A DNA stretch of 26,405 nt from a virus, in IMG/VR virus record IMGVR_UViG_3300042543_000324, positions 1 to 26,405 of that record; one strand, 5' to 3'. Below the pieces are notes generated by a model. The model ran no database searches and was not told the origin of the DNA. It saw only the letters and a program-made list of their open reading frames with translations. Shown piece after piece: positions 1 through 7,660 of the stretch (positions are counted from its first letter, which is position 1; each line of letters opens with the position of its first letter). A program made the position numbers and the translations under genes.

Positions 1-413
1 CAATTCGAGGCGTAGCGGACAAAGTAGCGGCCGGTGCTGTCGTCGAGCCATACGGCCCCGGCGATCGTCAAGCCCGCGCCGGTCGGAGCCGTTGGGCCGG
101 TGGCCGAAAAGGAAACGCTGCCCGTCGCGCCCGTGCTTCCAGTGGCTCCGAGGCTGCCAGTTACGCCCGTGGGCCCGGTCACATTTGATACGGGGCCCGT
201 ACTGCCCGTCGGGCCGACGCTGCCTGTCACGCCGGTAGGGCCGTTGGAAAGGTCGATCCCGGTGGGCCAGCCGGTGACGGCGTCCTTGGGACCGTAGAGC
301 AATTTGTTGCTACGGTCGATGAACAGGTCGCCGACGTTGCCGACGCCGCCTGTCGGCGCAGCGTTGCCCGCGAGCACGGGCGATGCACCGGATGGGAGCG
401 AATAAAATGGCAT
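1..413 (-). CDS. Collagen-like phage structural protein (partial, runs off left edge)
   Basis: The gene starts at ATG 413 and is open to the window edge, so the C-terminus is missing. After about 50 non-repetitive residues ([17 protein letters not shown] at the start) comes a Gly-X-Thr/Pro region of about 45 residues built from GPTG, GATG and GSTG units. It then ends in a globular segment ([18 protein letters not shown]). The same ending, WLDTSSGKYFTRYA, is present in the neighbouring gene at 421-777, so the two are paralogues. Collagen-like repeats are common in phage fibre, spike and capsid-decoration proteins, where they form trimeric stalks. This position, just after the head-tail joining gene, suggests a virion appendage. 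The 7-bp gap to the upstream gene indicates the same transcript. The exact virion location is inference. Confidence 0.75.
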   Translation of the reverse strand, partial: MPFYSLPSGASPVLAGNAAPTGGVGNVGDLFIDRSNKLLYGPKDAVTGWPTGIDLSNGPTGVTGSVGPTGSTGPVSNVTGPTGVTGSLGATGSTGATGSVSFSATGPTAPTGAGLTIAGAVWLDDSTGRYFVRYASN

Positions 414-420
414 CGCTCAC

Positions 421-777
421 CTACGGATAGTGTTTGCCGCCAACCTCAACCCAGAGGCCAGCGTATCGCGTGAAATACTTCCCGCTAGACGTGTCGAGCC
501 ACGTCGCGCCGGTCGCCGCGGAGCCGGGGGCCGTGTCGCTCTGGTAGACCTCGCCAGCGCCAGCCGGGCCCGTGGGGCCGGTAACCGACGTTCCCGCCGG
601 GCCGGTGCTTCCGGCGCTACCAGCGACGCCAGACGCGCCCGTGGGCCCCGTGCTGCCAGCCACCGCGAGCGTAGAAACGAGCACGCGCTTAGTCGTGCCG
701 CCTTGAACGATTGGCACGAGATCGGCCCCGGCGACGCCGGTTGCCAGAGCGAGTTGGCTGATTTTTTTGGTTGCCAT
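421..777 (-). CDS. Collagen-like phage structural protein
   Basis: This gene encodes 118 residues starting MATKKISQLALATG. The start at 777 overlaps the stop of the upstream head-tail gene as TAATG, which excludes the longer in-frame reading. The first 40 residues (ISQLALATGVAGADLVPIVQ) resemble the N-terminal attachment segment found in many phage fibre proteins. Residues of about 44-75 are Gly-X-Y repeats (GSTGPTGASG, GPTGPAGAG). The last 40 residues form a small conserved tail ending WVEVGGKHYP. Phage collagen-like proteins form trimeric fibres, so a head or neck fibre is the likely role. It is paralogous over its C-terminus to the gene at 1-413. No host-directed function can be read from the sequence. 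Confidence 0.75.
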   Translation of the reverse strand: MATKKISQLALATGVAGADLVPIVQGGTTKRVLVSTLAVAGSTGPTGASGVAGSAGSTGPAGTSVTGPTGPAGAGEVYQSDTAPGSAATGATWLDTSSGKYFTRYAGLWVEVGGKHYP

Positions 778-1208
778 TAGATCACCAGGAGCTCGCCCGC
801 CTCGGTTGTGAGTTGTTCGCCTGCCTCGGTCGTCAGGTAGACGACGCCCGTATCCGTCGCGATCGTGTGAACTCGGACAATCGACCGGAACGCATCGCCG
901 TAGTGCCACTCCGGCACGCCACGCGGACTCGTGACTTCATACGTCACGATCTCGCCGCCGCGGGCCTCGACAATCTCGTCGCCACGTTGCGGCAGCCCAA
1001 ATGGCAAATCCGCAGCCGTGATGAGAAAATCACGAGACTCCCAACGCTCGACGACGCCCGATTGGCTTGCCGCCTCGAACTCCGACCGCCCAATCGTCGC
1101 GACTACGTCGGCCGACTCACTGGATCGCGTATACGTCACGGTCGTCCCGGCGGCAGCCTTTAGCTGCCCGGTTAACCACGCCGCACCGCTCGCCAGAAGA
1201 TCGGCCAC
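777..1208 (-). CDS. Head-tail joining protein
   Basis: This gene encodes 143 residues. It starts at GTG 1208, preceded by AGGAG six bases upstream; an ATG four bases away is out of frame. The protein begins MADLLASGAAWLTGQLK and has a beta-rich body with an ERWESRDFLI motif, followed by an RGDEIVEARGGEIVTYEV segment and a C-terminal beta strand. This matches my recollection of short neck or head-tail joining proteins encoded after the cement protein in lambda-type planctomycete prophages, analogous in position to lambda gpFII. It would sit at the portal vertex and link head to tail. The order terminase, portal, protease-capsid, cement, joining protein supports the assignment. The name rests mainly on synteny and remembered family resemblance. 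Confidence 0.6.
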   Translation of the reverse strand: MADLLASGAAWLTGQLKAAAGTTVTYTRSSESADVVATIGRSEFEAASQSGVVERWESRDFLITAADLPFGLPQRGDEIVEARGGEIVTYEVTSPRGVPEWHYGDAFRSIVRVHTIATDTGVVYLTTEAGEQLTTEAGELLVI

Positions 1209-1289
1209 GCATCGCTCCTATCGTCACGCCACAACGCCCCCGCGGCGCGCTGGAGGGTGGTGCGCGCCTGCGGGGGGTTGCGGTGTGGA

Positions 1290-1607
1290 CTAGCGGTTAA
1301 TCACCACCTGGACCGTCGTGTCGCCAGCAACGCGGGCCTTGGCGAGCTTTCCGGCCGCGGTCCCGGTCGAGGCATGAGCCACGCCCGAGGTCGCGTACCA
1401 CGAGATCGCCGAGCCCTGGGCACCCGTCGCGCCGGTGGCGCAGGGCATTTCCCAGACGCCGTCGATCGCAAGCGCACCGAGAGCGTTCGCCGCGATGGCA
1501 CGCGGAGCCACGCCAACGAGCGAGCCGATCACGACCACGTCGCCAGCCGCCACGGCCGAGCCGGGCGTGTAGTCGAGGAGGTCGCCGTCTTGAACATAAG
1601 AAGCCAT
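1290..1607 (-). CDS. DUF2190-family capsid cement (decoration) protein
   Basis: This gene encodes 105 residues. The ATG at 1607 is preferred because AGGTGAT lies about seven bases upstream; a GTG three codons earlier has no better site. The sequence MASYVQDGDLLDYTPGSA, then VAAGDVVVIGSLVGVAPRAI and GALAIDGVWEMP, is characteristic of the DUF2190 family of small beta-sandwich cement proteins. These bind and stabilise the mature capsid shell, as lambda gpD does functionally. A short GATGAQGS stretch interrupts the central loop. The gene follows the major capsid gene after an intergenic hairpin (1644-1677), and such proteins are made in amounts comparable to the capsid protein. Confidence 0.8.
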   Translation of the reverse strand: MASYVQDGDLLDYTPGSAVAAGDVVVIGSLVGVAPRAIAANALGALAIDGVWEMPCATGATGAQGSAISWYATSGVAHASTGTAAGKLAKARVAGDTTVQVVINR

Positions 1608-1643
1608 ATGGATCACCTACTTTCTGTTGTTGGGGTTTGTGAT

Positions 1644-1677
1644 GCCCGGCGGGCTGGAAAACTCCGGCCCGCCGGGC
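1644..1677 (-). terminator. Strong hairpin between capsid and cement genes
   Basis: The arms GCCCGGCGGGC (1644-1654) and its perfect complement (1667-1677) form an 11-bp GC stem with a 12-base loop. It lies just after the capsid stop codon at 1690. No U-tract follows on the minus strand, so it is more likely an mRNA-stabilising or pausing element, or a leaky terminator setting capsid-to-downstream ratios, than a full stop. Confidence 0.55.
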
Positions 1678-1689
1678 CCAATGTCACAA

Positions 1690-3522
1690 CTAGGTCGCGG
1701 AGTCGCACTTGACGCCAGCGAGGTACTCGGCCTTCGCGCAACCGAAGTCAAAGTAGCCACGCATCTGGACGCCGAGCGTGTTGAAATCGGCCTCGGCCGT
1801 CTCCACGATCGGCGACTGGACGCCATTCAAGAACGCCACCTCCATCACCGGCAGATCGCTCGGCGAGGCGAGGAGGTAGTAGTCCGTCGTATTCGTCAAA
1901 TACGAACTCGACACGACCTGGTAACGACCAGCGAGGACGTTACGATCCGGCTGACCGGAGGTCGCCCCGCTCTGGATCAGGCTTGAGCCCATGATCTCAG
2001 CGGCGGCGAGCTCCAAGTCGACCGGCACGAGGAGAATCCGCGGCTCGACCGCGACGGGGTTGTTGTCGGGGTCCTTGAGCTTGCGGTACTTCGTGGCCAG
2101 GCTCTTCAGGTTTGCCAACGACAGGGCCAGCGAGCCAGCCGAGAGGTTGCCGCGGGCGTTGGTGAAGAACGAGGCATCGTCCACGAACTCGGCCCAGAAC
2201 ACGTCGTTGAGCTTCAGAGCGCCGCCGCGGCCGATCCGCTGCGGAACCGCAGTCAGCGCGCCGAGGTCGTCGTTGATGAGGTCGGTACGGGTCACGCTCG
2301 TCATGATGCCGTAGGTGTCGGCCGAGATCGTCCGCGACTCTTCCGAGGCCGCAGCGTTCTTGAGCTCGCCACCGTTGGAAATCTTGTCGAACTTGAAGCC
2401 GCCGTTGAGCCGGTAGCTCGTGAGCGTCTTGAAGTCGTTGACCGAACGCACCGACGAGATCGACCGCCAAGCGCTCTCGACGCTGGTGAAGCCAGCGAGG
2501 AGGAACTTGTTGGCCGTGTTCGACAGGATGCCGCTGATCGCGTGGGTCGCCCACGCGGCCTGCATGATCGGCCGCAGCGTGGCAGCGGTCAGACGGCGCG
2601 GGCCCGTGTAACCGTTGGCCTCGGCGGCGGCGACGAGCACCTCGCCGAGCGACGTGGAACGACGAGCCTTGTCGGCCGCCTCTAGCGTCGCCGCGTCGTA
2701 GTGCTTCTCGGGGTTGGGAAGCCCGCCCTGGAGGGCGAACGATGCCTCGATCACGGCGGCGGAATCCTGGGTCTTGGCGACGTGAACAGCCGGGGCGGCC
2801 GGACGCTCGTCGCGCGTTGCGATCAGCTTTTCCATGTTGGAAACCTTCTCGTTAAGGGATGCGATTTCGAGCTCGTAGTTACGGGCCTCGACCTTCGGCT
2901 CTTCCACGGCGACGCTCGCCGGGGCTTCCGTCGCGGCGGCCTGGACGACCTCCTCGACGGGCTTTTCGTTGGCGTGTTCCGCCATGGTTGTCTCCTCCGC
3001 AGCCTCTTCGGCTGCGATAGAAATTGCGGTACTGCGGTCCGCGCCCAAAGTGACGAAAGAGGTCTCCCGCAGCGTGGAGGCCCGTACGACTCGGACAGGC
3101 CCGACGAGGGTCTGACCGTTAGCGGTTGTGGACTGGTCTTCACCAAACTTCAGATGGCGGCCCACGTCGGCACCTACCGACGCCTGCCACTGGTAGCCAC
3201 GCTCGGCGAGGGCGAGCACTTGGCGGGCGGTCTCGCTGTCGGCGAGGATTTCGCCCTCGACGACGAGCTCGCCACCCTGCACGCTGGGGCGGCCTTGGCC
3301 GAGGATCGAGCCGAGAGCGTAGTCGTGGCCCATCACGATCGGCACGGTCGACGGCAGCGTCATTCCGGCCAAGTCGATCACGACCGGCTCGCGGCTCCAC
3401 GACTGCCGGATCGGTGCGCCGGTGTAGGCGACTATGCGGAACTTCTTCGGCCCGGCCGCGGCTTCGCCGTCGGAGGCCTGGAGGAAGGTTACGTCGGTCG
3501 CCAGCTTAATTGTGTCGCTCAT
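1690..3522 (-). CDS. Prohead protease-scaffold-major capsid fusion protein
   Basis: This gene encodes 610 residues, starting at ATG 3522 with GGAG five bases upstream. Residues 1-170 look like an HK97/U35-type prohead serine protease: a VMGHDY motif with candidate catalytic His66, and QASVGADV with candidate Ser115. Residues of about 180-260 are charged and helical (an AEEAAEETT junction, then ELEIASLNEKVSNMEKLIA), as expected of a scaffold. Residues of about 260-610 match a Mu-like major capsid protein (VESAWRSISSVRSVNDFK; YRLNGGFKF; RGYFDFGCAKAEYLAG near the end). The protease would release itself and the scaffold after prohead assembly. Fused arrangements are known in tailed phages. A strong internal ribosome site at codon 180 suggests that a separate scaffold-capsid product is also made. 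Confidence 0.85.
   Translation of the reverse strand: MSDTIKLATDVTFLQASDGEAAAGPKKFRIVAYTGAPIRQSWSREPVVIDLAGMTLPSTVPIVMGHDYALGSILGQGRPSVQGGELVVEGEILADSETARQVLALAERGYQWQASVGADVGRHLKFGEDQSTTANGQTLVGPVRVVRASTLRETSFVTLGADRSTAISIAAEEAAEETTMAEHANEKPVEEVVQAAATEAPASVAVEEPKVEARNYELEIASLNEKVSNMEKLIATRDERPAAPAVHVAKTQDSAAVIEASFALQGGLPNPEKHYDAATLEAADKARRSTSLGEVLVAAAEANGYTGPRRLTAATLRPIMQAAWATHAISGILSNTANKFLLAGFTSVESAWRSISSVRSVNDFKTLTSYRLNGGFKFDKISNGGELKNAAASEESRTISADTYGIMTSVTRTDLINDDLGALTAVPQRIGRGGALKLNDVFWAEFVDDASFFTNARGNLSAGSLALSLANLKSLATKYRKLKDPDNNPVAVEPRILLVPVDLELAAAEIMGSSLIQSGATSGQPDRNVLAGRYQVVSSSYLTNTTDYYLLASPSDLPVMEVAFLNGVQSPIVETAEADFNTLGVQMRGYFDFGCAKAEYLAGVKCDSAT
2983..2998 (-). promoter_or_regulatory. 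Internal ribosome binding site and start inside the protease-capsid gene
   Basis: GGAGGAG (2998-2992) lies six bases before an in-frame ATG (2985-2983), codon 180 of the fusion. Initiation here would give a 431-residue scaffold-capsid protein without the protease. The start falls exactly where the protease domain ends (AEETT then MAEHANE). This Shine-Dalgarno is stronger than the GGAG used by the full-length start. Confidence 0.65.
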
Positions 3523-3575
3523 AAAAACTCCACGAGGTCGTTGGCGTCTTCGAGGTCGCCGAAGTCGTCGATCAC
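3519..3575 (-). CDS. 18-codon coupling ORF between portal and capsid genes
   Basis: A GTG at 3575 overlaps the portal stop codon as GTGA. The reading frame runs 18 codons (MIDDFGDLEDANDLVEFL) to a TGA that overlaps the ATG of the protease-capsid gene as ATGA. It therefore fills the 49-bp gap exactly, and its last codons contain the capsid gene's GGAG. It may only carry terminating ribosomes from portal to capsid gene. Alternatively, the acidic peptide may be functional, or the frame may be chance. Confidence 0.35.
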   Translation of the reverse strand: MIDDFGDLEDANDLVEFL

Positions 3576-4993
3576 GCGGCGGCCTCCGGTTGCGGCTGTT
3601 GCGGCTGGTTTGGCGATGTCATCTGGAGGCCGAGCTCGGCCATGAGGGCACGCTCGGCGGCGATCTGGCGAAGCTCCACGTCCCAGCGTTTGCCCTGCCG
3701 CGCGTACTCGGCGGCGAGCGACGTGGTGAGCGTGTTGAGCCGCGTTTCGGCGGCCGACGCTTCCTTAGACGGGTCGACGTGGTCTTTGCCGTCCCAGACC
3801 CAAGCCCAATTCCATTCAGAGAAATCGGGCAGGCCGGGCGGCAGCACGCCCGCGAGGCTGGCCTCGTTGACCCACGCAGCAAGCAGACGATCGAGCATCG
3901 TCCGCTCTAGCTGGTCGCGCTCGACGCGCTGATTCATCGCATGGACTTGGTGATCCATGCGGCCGGATGCGTAGTTGTAACTCGACGAATTGAGCGCGGC
4001 GACGTTATACGGAAGTTGGAGGCAGCGAGCGATTTCGTTGAGAATTTCGCCTTTGAAATCCTTGTAGGTGCTGGTCGGTTGCTCGGCCTTGAGTTGCGAA
4101 ATGTCCCAGCCTTCGGGCAGCGTCGTGAGCGTGCGCTTGCTGATCTCCAACGCCGCGAACGCTTCGACCTCGTCGACCTCGGCGGCCGGGGAGTTGCTAT
4201 GGACGAACGCCGCAAAATCCGCCGCCGTCTCCGCTGCCGCGATCACGGCCTCGGTGTAGCGGCGAAGTTGGCCAAACAACTTCAGCGCGGGGGCCACCTC
4301 CGGAACGCCGCGATGTTGGCCCGCCCGGCTGGGCCGGAACCAATGCACCATCTGGGCCGCGGGCACCCGCTGAAATTCGAGATTGTTGATCCGGTAGTTT
4401 GAGCCGGGGTGAAAGTTCAGCACTTGGAAGGCAATGACGTTGCCGACCGCGTCGAACTCGATGCCGTCGACCGTGTTGCCTTCCGGCGTGATCGTCTGCG
4501 ACATGAGCTCCGTCGGCGTGGCGACCATCTCGGCCTCCACGAGGCGAACGTCGAGTTGCACGCCATCGAGCCGCGGGTTCGAGATCATGAGGGCGAAAGC
4601 CTCGCCGTCCACGACGAGCGCCTCGCGCATCGTGCGGAGCTTTGCCGGGAGGTCGACCGTCCAGCCCCAATCAAAGAACAGACGCTCCACCTCACGGGCC
4701 GCGTCGTCGTCGCCAATGTCGAGTTGCAGCCGCGGGCCCGTGCCGATCAGGTCGTTGGCGAGCGTCGCGGAAATCCCGGCGAGGTACGAGTTGTTTGCAC
4801 GCTCGTAGCGTGAGCGGTTTCGCAGCGTACGTCGCACAGACGGCGAAAGGGCAGCGTCGGCCGCGAATGCGTCGGCGTTGGCCCAATGGCGGTAGTCGTC
4901 GCCACGCTCGGCGGCGTCGTACTTGGCGCGAGCCACCGGGACCACGGCGGCGCGTGGCGTCTGCTTGCCGCGGAATAAATCGAGAAACGCCAC
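3572..4993 (-). CDS. Portal protein, lambda family
   Basis: This gene encodes 473 residues starting at GTG 4993, one base after the stop of the small upstream gene. The N-terminal half carries features of the lambda portal family (PF05136): a YERANNSYLAGISATLANDLIGTGPRLQ-type segment followed by FFDWGWTVDLPAKLRTMREALVVDGEAF. The middle segment EMVATP...VDGIEFDAVGNVIAFQVLNFHPG is the conserved wing region, and HWFRPSRAGQHRGVPEVAPAL is the crown/stem motif. The C-terminal part (YNVAALNSSSYNYASGRMDHQVHAM) also matches. Portals form the dodecameric ring through which DNA is packaged and ejected, docking terminase and later the neck proteins. Length and order are normal for the family. Confidence 0.93.
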   Translation of the reverse strand: MAFLDLFRGKQTPRAAVVPVARAKYDAAERGDDYRHWANADAFAADAALSPSVRRTLRNRSRYERANNSYLAGISATLANDLIGTGPRLQLDIGDDDAAREVERLFFDWGWTVDLPAKLRTMREALVVDGEAFALMISNPRLDGVQLDVRLVEAEMVATPTELMSQTITPEGNTVDGIEFDAVGNVIAFQVLNFHPGSNYRINNLEFQRVPAAQMVHWFRPSRAGQHRGVPEVAPALKLFGQLRRYTEAVIAAAETAADFAAFVHSNSPAAEVDEVEAFAALEISKRTLTTLPEGWDISQLKAEQPTSTYKDFKGEILNEIARCLQLPYNVAALNSSSYNYASGRMDHQVHAMNQRVERDQLERTMLDRLLAAWVNEASLAGVLPPGLPDFSEWNWAWVWDGKDHVDPSKEASAAETRLNTLTTSLAAEYARQGKRWDVELRQIAAERALMAELGLQMTSPNQPQQPQPEAAA

Positions 4994-4994
4994 G

Positions 4995-5192
4995 CTAGAT
5001 CGTTCCCGGCGGGATGATGCGGTTGAACCGGAGGCCGCGGTTTGTCTGCGACGCCGCGGCCTTGCTCGCGAGATACTTGTCGGCCGCGATCTGTTGATCG
5101 AGGTCGTGGGCCTCCACCTCGCCCGCGTCGGTGCGGACGCGGCGCGGCTGTTGCGCGGCAGCCTTCAAGGCGTCGGAAACTTCGTCGCTCAT
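4995..5192 (-). CDS. Small conserved protein between terminase and portal
   Basis: This gene encodes 65 residues starting at ATG 5192. The sequence MSDEVSDALKAAAQQPRRV, then EVEAHDLDQQIAADKYLASKAA and RGLRFNRIIPPGTI, is predicted mostly helical with a short basic C-terminal segment. I recall similar short proteins in this slot in other lambda-like prophages, where gpW (head completion) sits in lambda. The identification with gpW is positional only, because the sequence shows no clear gpW motif. The C-terminal phrase ending in PPG is typical of these unnamed proteins. Translation is coupled to the portal gene, one base apart. Confidence 0.65.
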   Translation of the reverse strand: MSDEVSDALKAAAQQPRRVRTDAGEVEAHDLDQQIAADKYLASKAAASQTNRGLRFNRIIPPGTI

Positions 5193-5243
5193 GCTGCGAC
5201 GGTAGGGCAGAATGCCGGGCAGACCGCAGGGGGTATGGGCGGT

Positions 5244-5387
5244 CTACTTGGCCGCCATGGCGAGGCCGACGTTTGCGACCGCGTAACCAAACCACGCAAT
5301 CGCCATACCGGGAGACCCTTGACGGTATTGGTCAGCGGCCACGACCAGGTAAACGACGCCGACGGCGAGGATCAGGGGCGCGCTCAT
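5244..5387 (-). CDS. Small membrane protein, 47 residues
   Basis: The gene starts at ATG 5387 in an ATGA overlap with the terminase stop codon, which fixes the start within a longer open frame. The N-terminus APLILAVGVVYLVVAAD is a clear membrane segment. After a short polar loop (QYRQGSPG) a second hydrophobic stretch (MAIAWFGYAVANVGLAMAA) follows, giving a two-helix hairpin. Small hydrophobic proteins in this slot are seen in other phages but have no agreed function. A holin-like or superinfection-related role is possible but unsupported, and the late position is against it being a lysogenic gene. Confidence 0.7.
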   Translation of the reverse strand: MSAPLILAVGVVYLVVAADQYRQGSPGMAIAWFGYAVANVGLAMAAK

Positions 5388-7468
5388 GCTCTCATCCTCT
5401 TCACGGTGATCACCTTTCGGCCCTGGCCTGTGGGTAGCGCGACCTTCCGCCGAACGCGGCCCCCGGCCTCCGTTGCGGTCGGCTGTACCCCCGAGATGCT
5501 GGCGGCGCACGCGGCCCCGACGAGGCAGTCCCACCAGTGATTTTCGAACCGCGTGCCCGATAGTTTCCACTCGTCGACCACGCGGCCCCGGCTGGATTCG
5601 GTGCGTACGGGGTATTCGTTGGTGAGATGCTCAAACAGGAGATCGTGTTCACCGGCGCAAAACATGATGGCTTCCGGGTCGCCAGACGCCAGCCGCAGGC
5701 GGGCGGCGACGAACGTCTTCCAGAAATTTGTGTCGTACGTTACCGACCGCTGTCCGTTGACGTTGCCGATTCTCCAGTTGAGGCCAATCCGATCCCCGCG
5801 GGCCTTGCCCTTGTCGGTGAGCGCGGGCGAGCTCGCCCCGATCCCGCGGCCGTGGCTCGGGAGGAGAAGCGTCGAGTGTGGCGAGCGCTTGACGAACGTC
5901 CGCACGGTTTGGGTCGACTTGCCCCAGTTGGCGTCGATCATCATCTGACCGATCCGCATCGCGGTCCCGTCTTCGCGTTTCCAGTCTTTCGACAGGAGCG
6001 TTTGGGTAACGTGTTCAAGCCCGGCCGTCAGCGCCGCCTCGAAGCCTGCGCCGTTGGCGGCTTTCGCGAGCGTGCGTTTCGCGCTGCCCGCCTCAAAGAA
6101 CGAAACGCCTTGGTCTGGGTAAACGCCGTATTGGACGACGTGGCCGCCGAACTGCTCCGACCATGAGGCGACGAGCCAGAAGAGAACGCGGTCCTGCACG
6201 TCCACGAACGCCGTCAGTTGGTGATGATTCGCCGGGACGATGCCCTTCACCAGCGGCGTCGCCCGCAACGCGAGGCCGCGCTTGTCGAGCTTGTCGCTCG
6301 CCACGTCCTCCGCGATTGGCTGGTTTTGATATTCGGCCCAGAATGCGGCCTCGCCGCGGTCGACGCGCAGGTTCCACGCGTGTTGGATCGCCGTCGCCTC
6401 GTCTTCGTTGCGGCGCTCCGGCCACGCGACCCGCGCCCCGGCGTCCATGGCCTCTCGACGCTCGGCATAGAAGGCGTTGGCCTCGTCGGTGCCTGTCCCG
6501 TTCCGCTGCCCGGCCCGGCGCAGTTCGCCGTATTCGAGCCAGAGGTCTTCGGCGGTCGGCCAGTCGTAGACGAGCCGCGTCCGCTCGCCCTGCCATGCCG
6601 GATGCCGCGAGCGGTCAAGCAGGCGGTCGGCCAGGTCGTCGGGGCGAATCACGGTGATCGTGCAGAGCCCGGCAATCTTCGCCCCCGGCCCGGCGAGACC
6701 GAGGATCGCACCGGAGAGAATCCGCTCGCGCGTCTGGCACTGCGACGGGCTCGACGCCGACTCGTCGGTCTGCGGGTCGTCGATCAGCACCAGCGAGGGG
6801 CGGATCGTCTTCCCGTCGGGCCGCGTGTGCTTCAGCCCGCGGATGCGGCCCGTGATCCCGGCCACGCGGACGCACGCCCCGGCGGACGGCGAGCCCTTGA
6901 TGAACGGCAACGTGATCTGGTCGGCCGCCCAATCCATCTCGGTCGGGCGGCCTTGGTACGTCTGCCCCTTCGCACGCTGGGCAATGCGGTCAAGGGCACG
7001 CACCGGATAGCACGCCTCGGGGAAGTCGTCGAGGAGCGTGTCGTTGTTTTCGATTTGCGCCTTTAGGCTGTCGGCCATCGAGCTCGCGATCGTCTGGTCG
7101 GCACCCACGAGGACGATGAACTGTCGATGGCCGTAGAGCATCGACCAGAGACAGGCAGCCTCACAGAGCGTTGTTTTTCCAGACCCTCGCGGCATCGCAA
7201 ACGCAAAGAGCTCGCCACGCAAGACGGCGGCTTCGATCTTGCCGATCGCCGTCAGGTGATCCGGCGACCAGGCAAGCGGAAACGATTCGCCGAGGTACGT
7301 CTCGCAGAAAAGCCGGAAGTCGCGCTCGCACGCCTTCCGACGCTTGGCGTTGGCGACCGCCGGGAGCTCGCCGATCTCGCGGCCCTTCGCCGACACGCTG
7401 CGCTTCGCGTCGGCGGCGCGAGCCTTGACGCGCTCGTAGGCGGCGGCTGGCTGGGAGCGCTTGGTCAC
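5384..7468 (-). CDS. Terminase large subunit, GpA type
   Basis: This gene encodes 694 residues starting at GTG 7468. It has an N-terminal ATPase domain with Walker A PRGSGKTT (residues 93-100), Walker B LVLIDDPQ (about 226-233) and an adenine-side segment FRLFCETYLGESFPLAWSPDH. A C-terminal RNase H-like nuclease domain begins at FVDVQ (421-425) and continues through MIDANWGKSTQTV. The layout and length match the phage terminase GpA family (PF05876), which cuts concatemers and pumps DNA through the portal. A cos-type packaging mechanism is usual for this family, but I cannot locate a cos site. No obvious small terminase subunit precedes it; the HTH protein at 8450-8785 is a candidate. Confidence 0.93.
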   Translation of the reverse strand: MTKRSQPAAAYERVKARAADAKRSVSAKGREIGELPAVANAKRRKACERDFRLFCETYLGESFPLAWSPDHLTAIGKIEAAVLRGELFAFAMPRGSGKTTLCEAACLWSMLYGHRQFIVLVGADQTIASSMADSLKAQIENNDTLLDDFPEACYPVRALDRIAQRAKGQTYQGRPTEMDWAADQITLPFIKGSPSAGACVRVAGITGRIRGLKHTRPDGKTIRPSLVLIDDPQTDESASSPSQCQTRERILSGAILGLAGPGAKIAGLCTITVIRPDDLADRLLDRSRHPAWQGERTRLVYDWPTAEDLWLEYGELRRAGQRNGTGTDEANAFYAERREAMDAGARVAWPERRNEDEATAIQHAWNLRVDRGEAAFWAEYQNQPIAEDVASDKLDKRGLALRATPLVKGIVPANHHQLTAFVDVQDRVLFWLVASWSEQFGGHVVQYGVYPDQGVSFFEAGSAKRTLAKAANGAGFEAALTAGLEHVTQTLLSKDWKREDGTAMRIGQMMIDANWGKSTQTVRTFVKRSPHSTLLLPSHGRGIGASSPALTDKGKARGDRIGLNWRIGNVNGQRSVTYDTNFWKTFVAARLRLASGDPEAIMFCAGEHDLLFEHLTNEYPVRTESSRGRVVDEWKLSGTRFENHWWDCLVGAACAASISGVQPTATEAGGRVRRKVALPTGQGRKVITVKRMRA

Positions 7469-7660
7469 AGGTGGCGAAAACCCCTAAAAAATGCGGGAAT
7501 AACCATGTATGAAATGTTGGCTGCTCGCGGCTGGTCGCGCCTGTTCGTGCCCCTGGAAGTACCTACAAGGGGGGGGTTAGTGGTGTAGCATTTTGCAACA
7601 GTGCGTTTGCCCTATAAAAACAGGCTTTTCTGCGCCTCGCGTGCGTTTTGTGCCTATTTT
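7469..7660. promoter_or_regulatory. Intergenic region upstream of the head operon; probable late promoter
   Basis: This 192-bp gap between the RusA stop and the terminase start is the only sizeable gap before the head genes. On the minus strand it contains a TATAGG hexamer (7617-7612) with no good -35. Three imperfect copies of GGCACAAAACGCAC-like sequence lie nearby: 7682-7668 (inside the end of the RusA gene), 7654-7640, and 7612-7601 (GGGCAAACGCAC). An 8-G run lies at 7569-7576. A weak -10 with repeats upstream would fit an activator-dependent late promoter. I see no open frame here. Confidence 0.4.

Noticed and set aside
2701-3645. Long plus-strand frame of 314 codons opposite the capsid gene
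   Set aside because: It is antisense to the well-supported protease-capsid coding sequence, and its translation is Gly/Arg/Leu-rich without motifs. It is the usual shadow of high third-position GC.
6218-7066. Plus-strand 282-codon frame opposite terminase
   Set aside because: Antisense to the terminase gene whose Walker motifs are intact; no ribosome site or motif.
7569-7576. Run of eight G residues
   Set aside because: Could be a slippery or phase-variable tract, but it is intergenic and not next to a start codon or clear promoter element.
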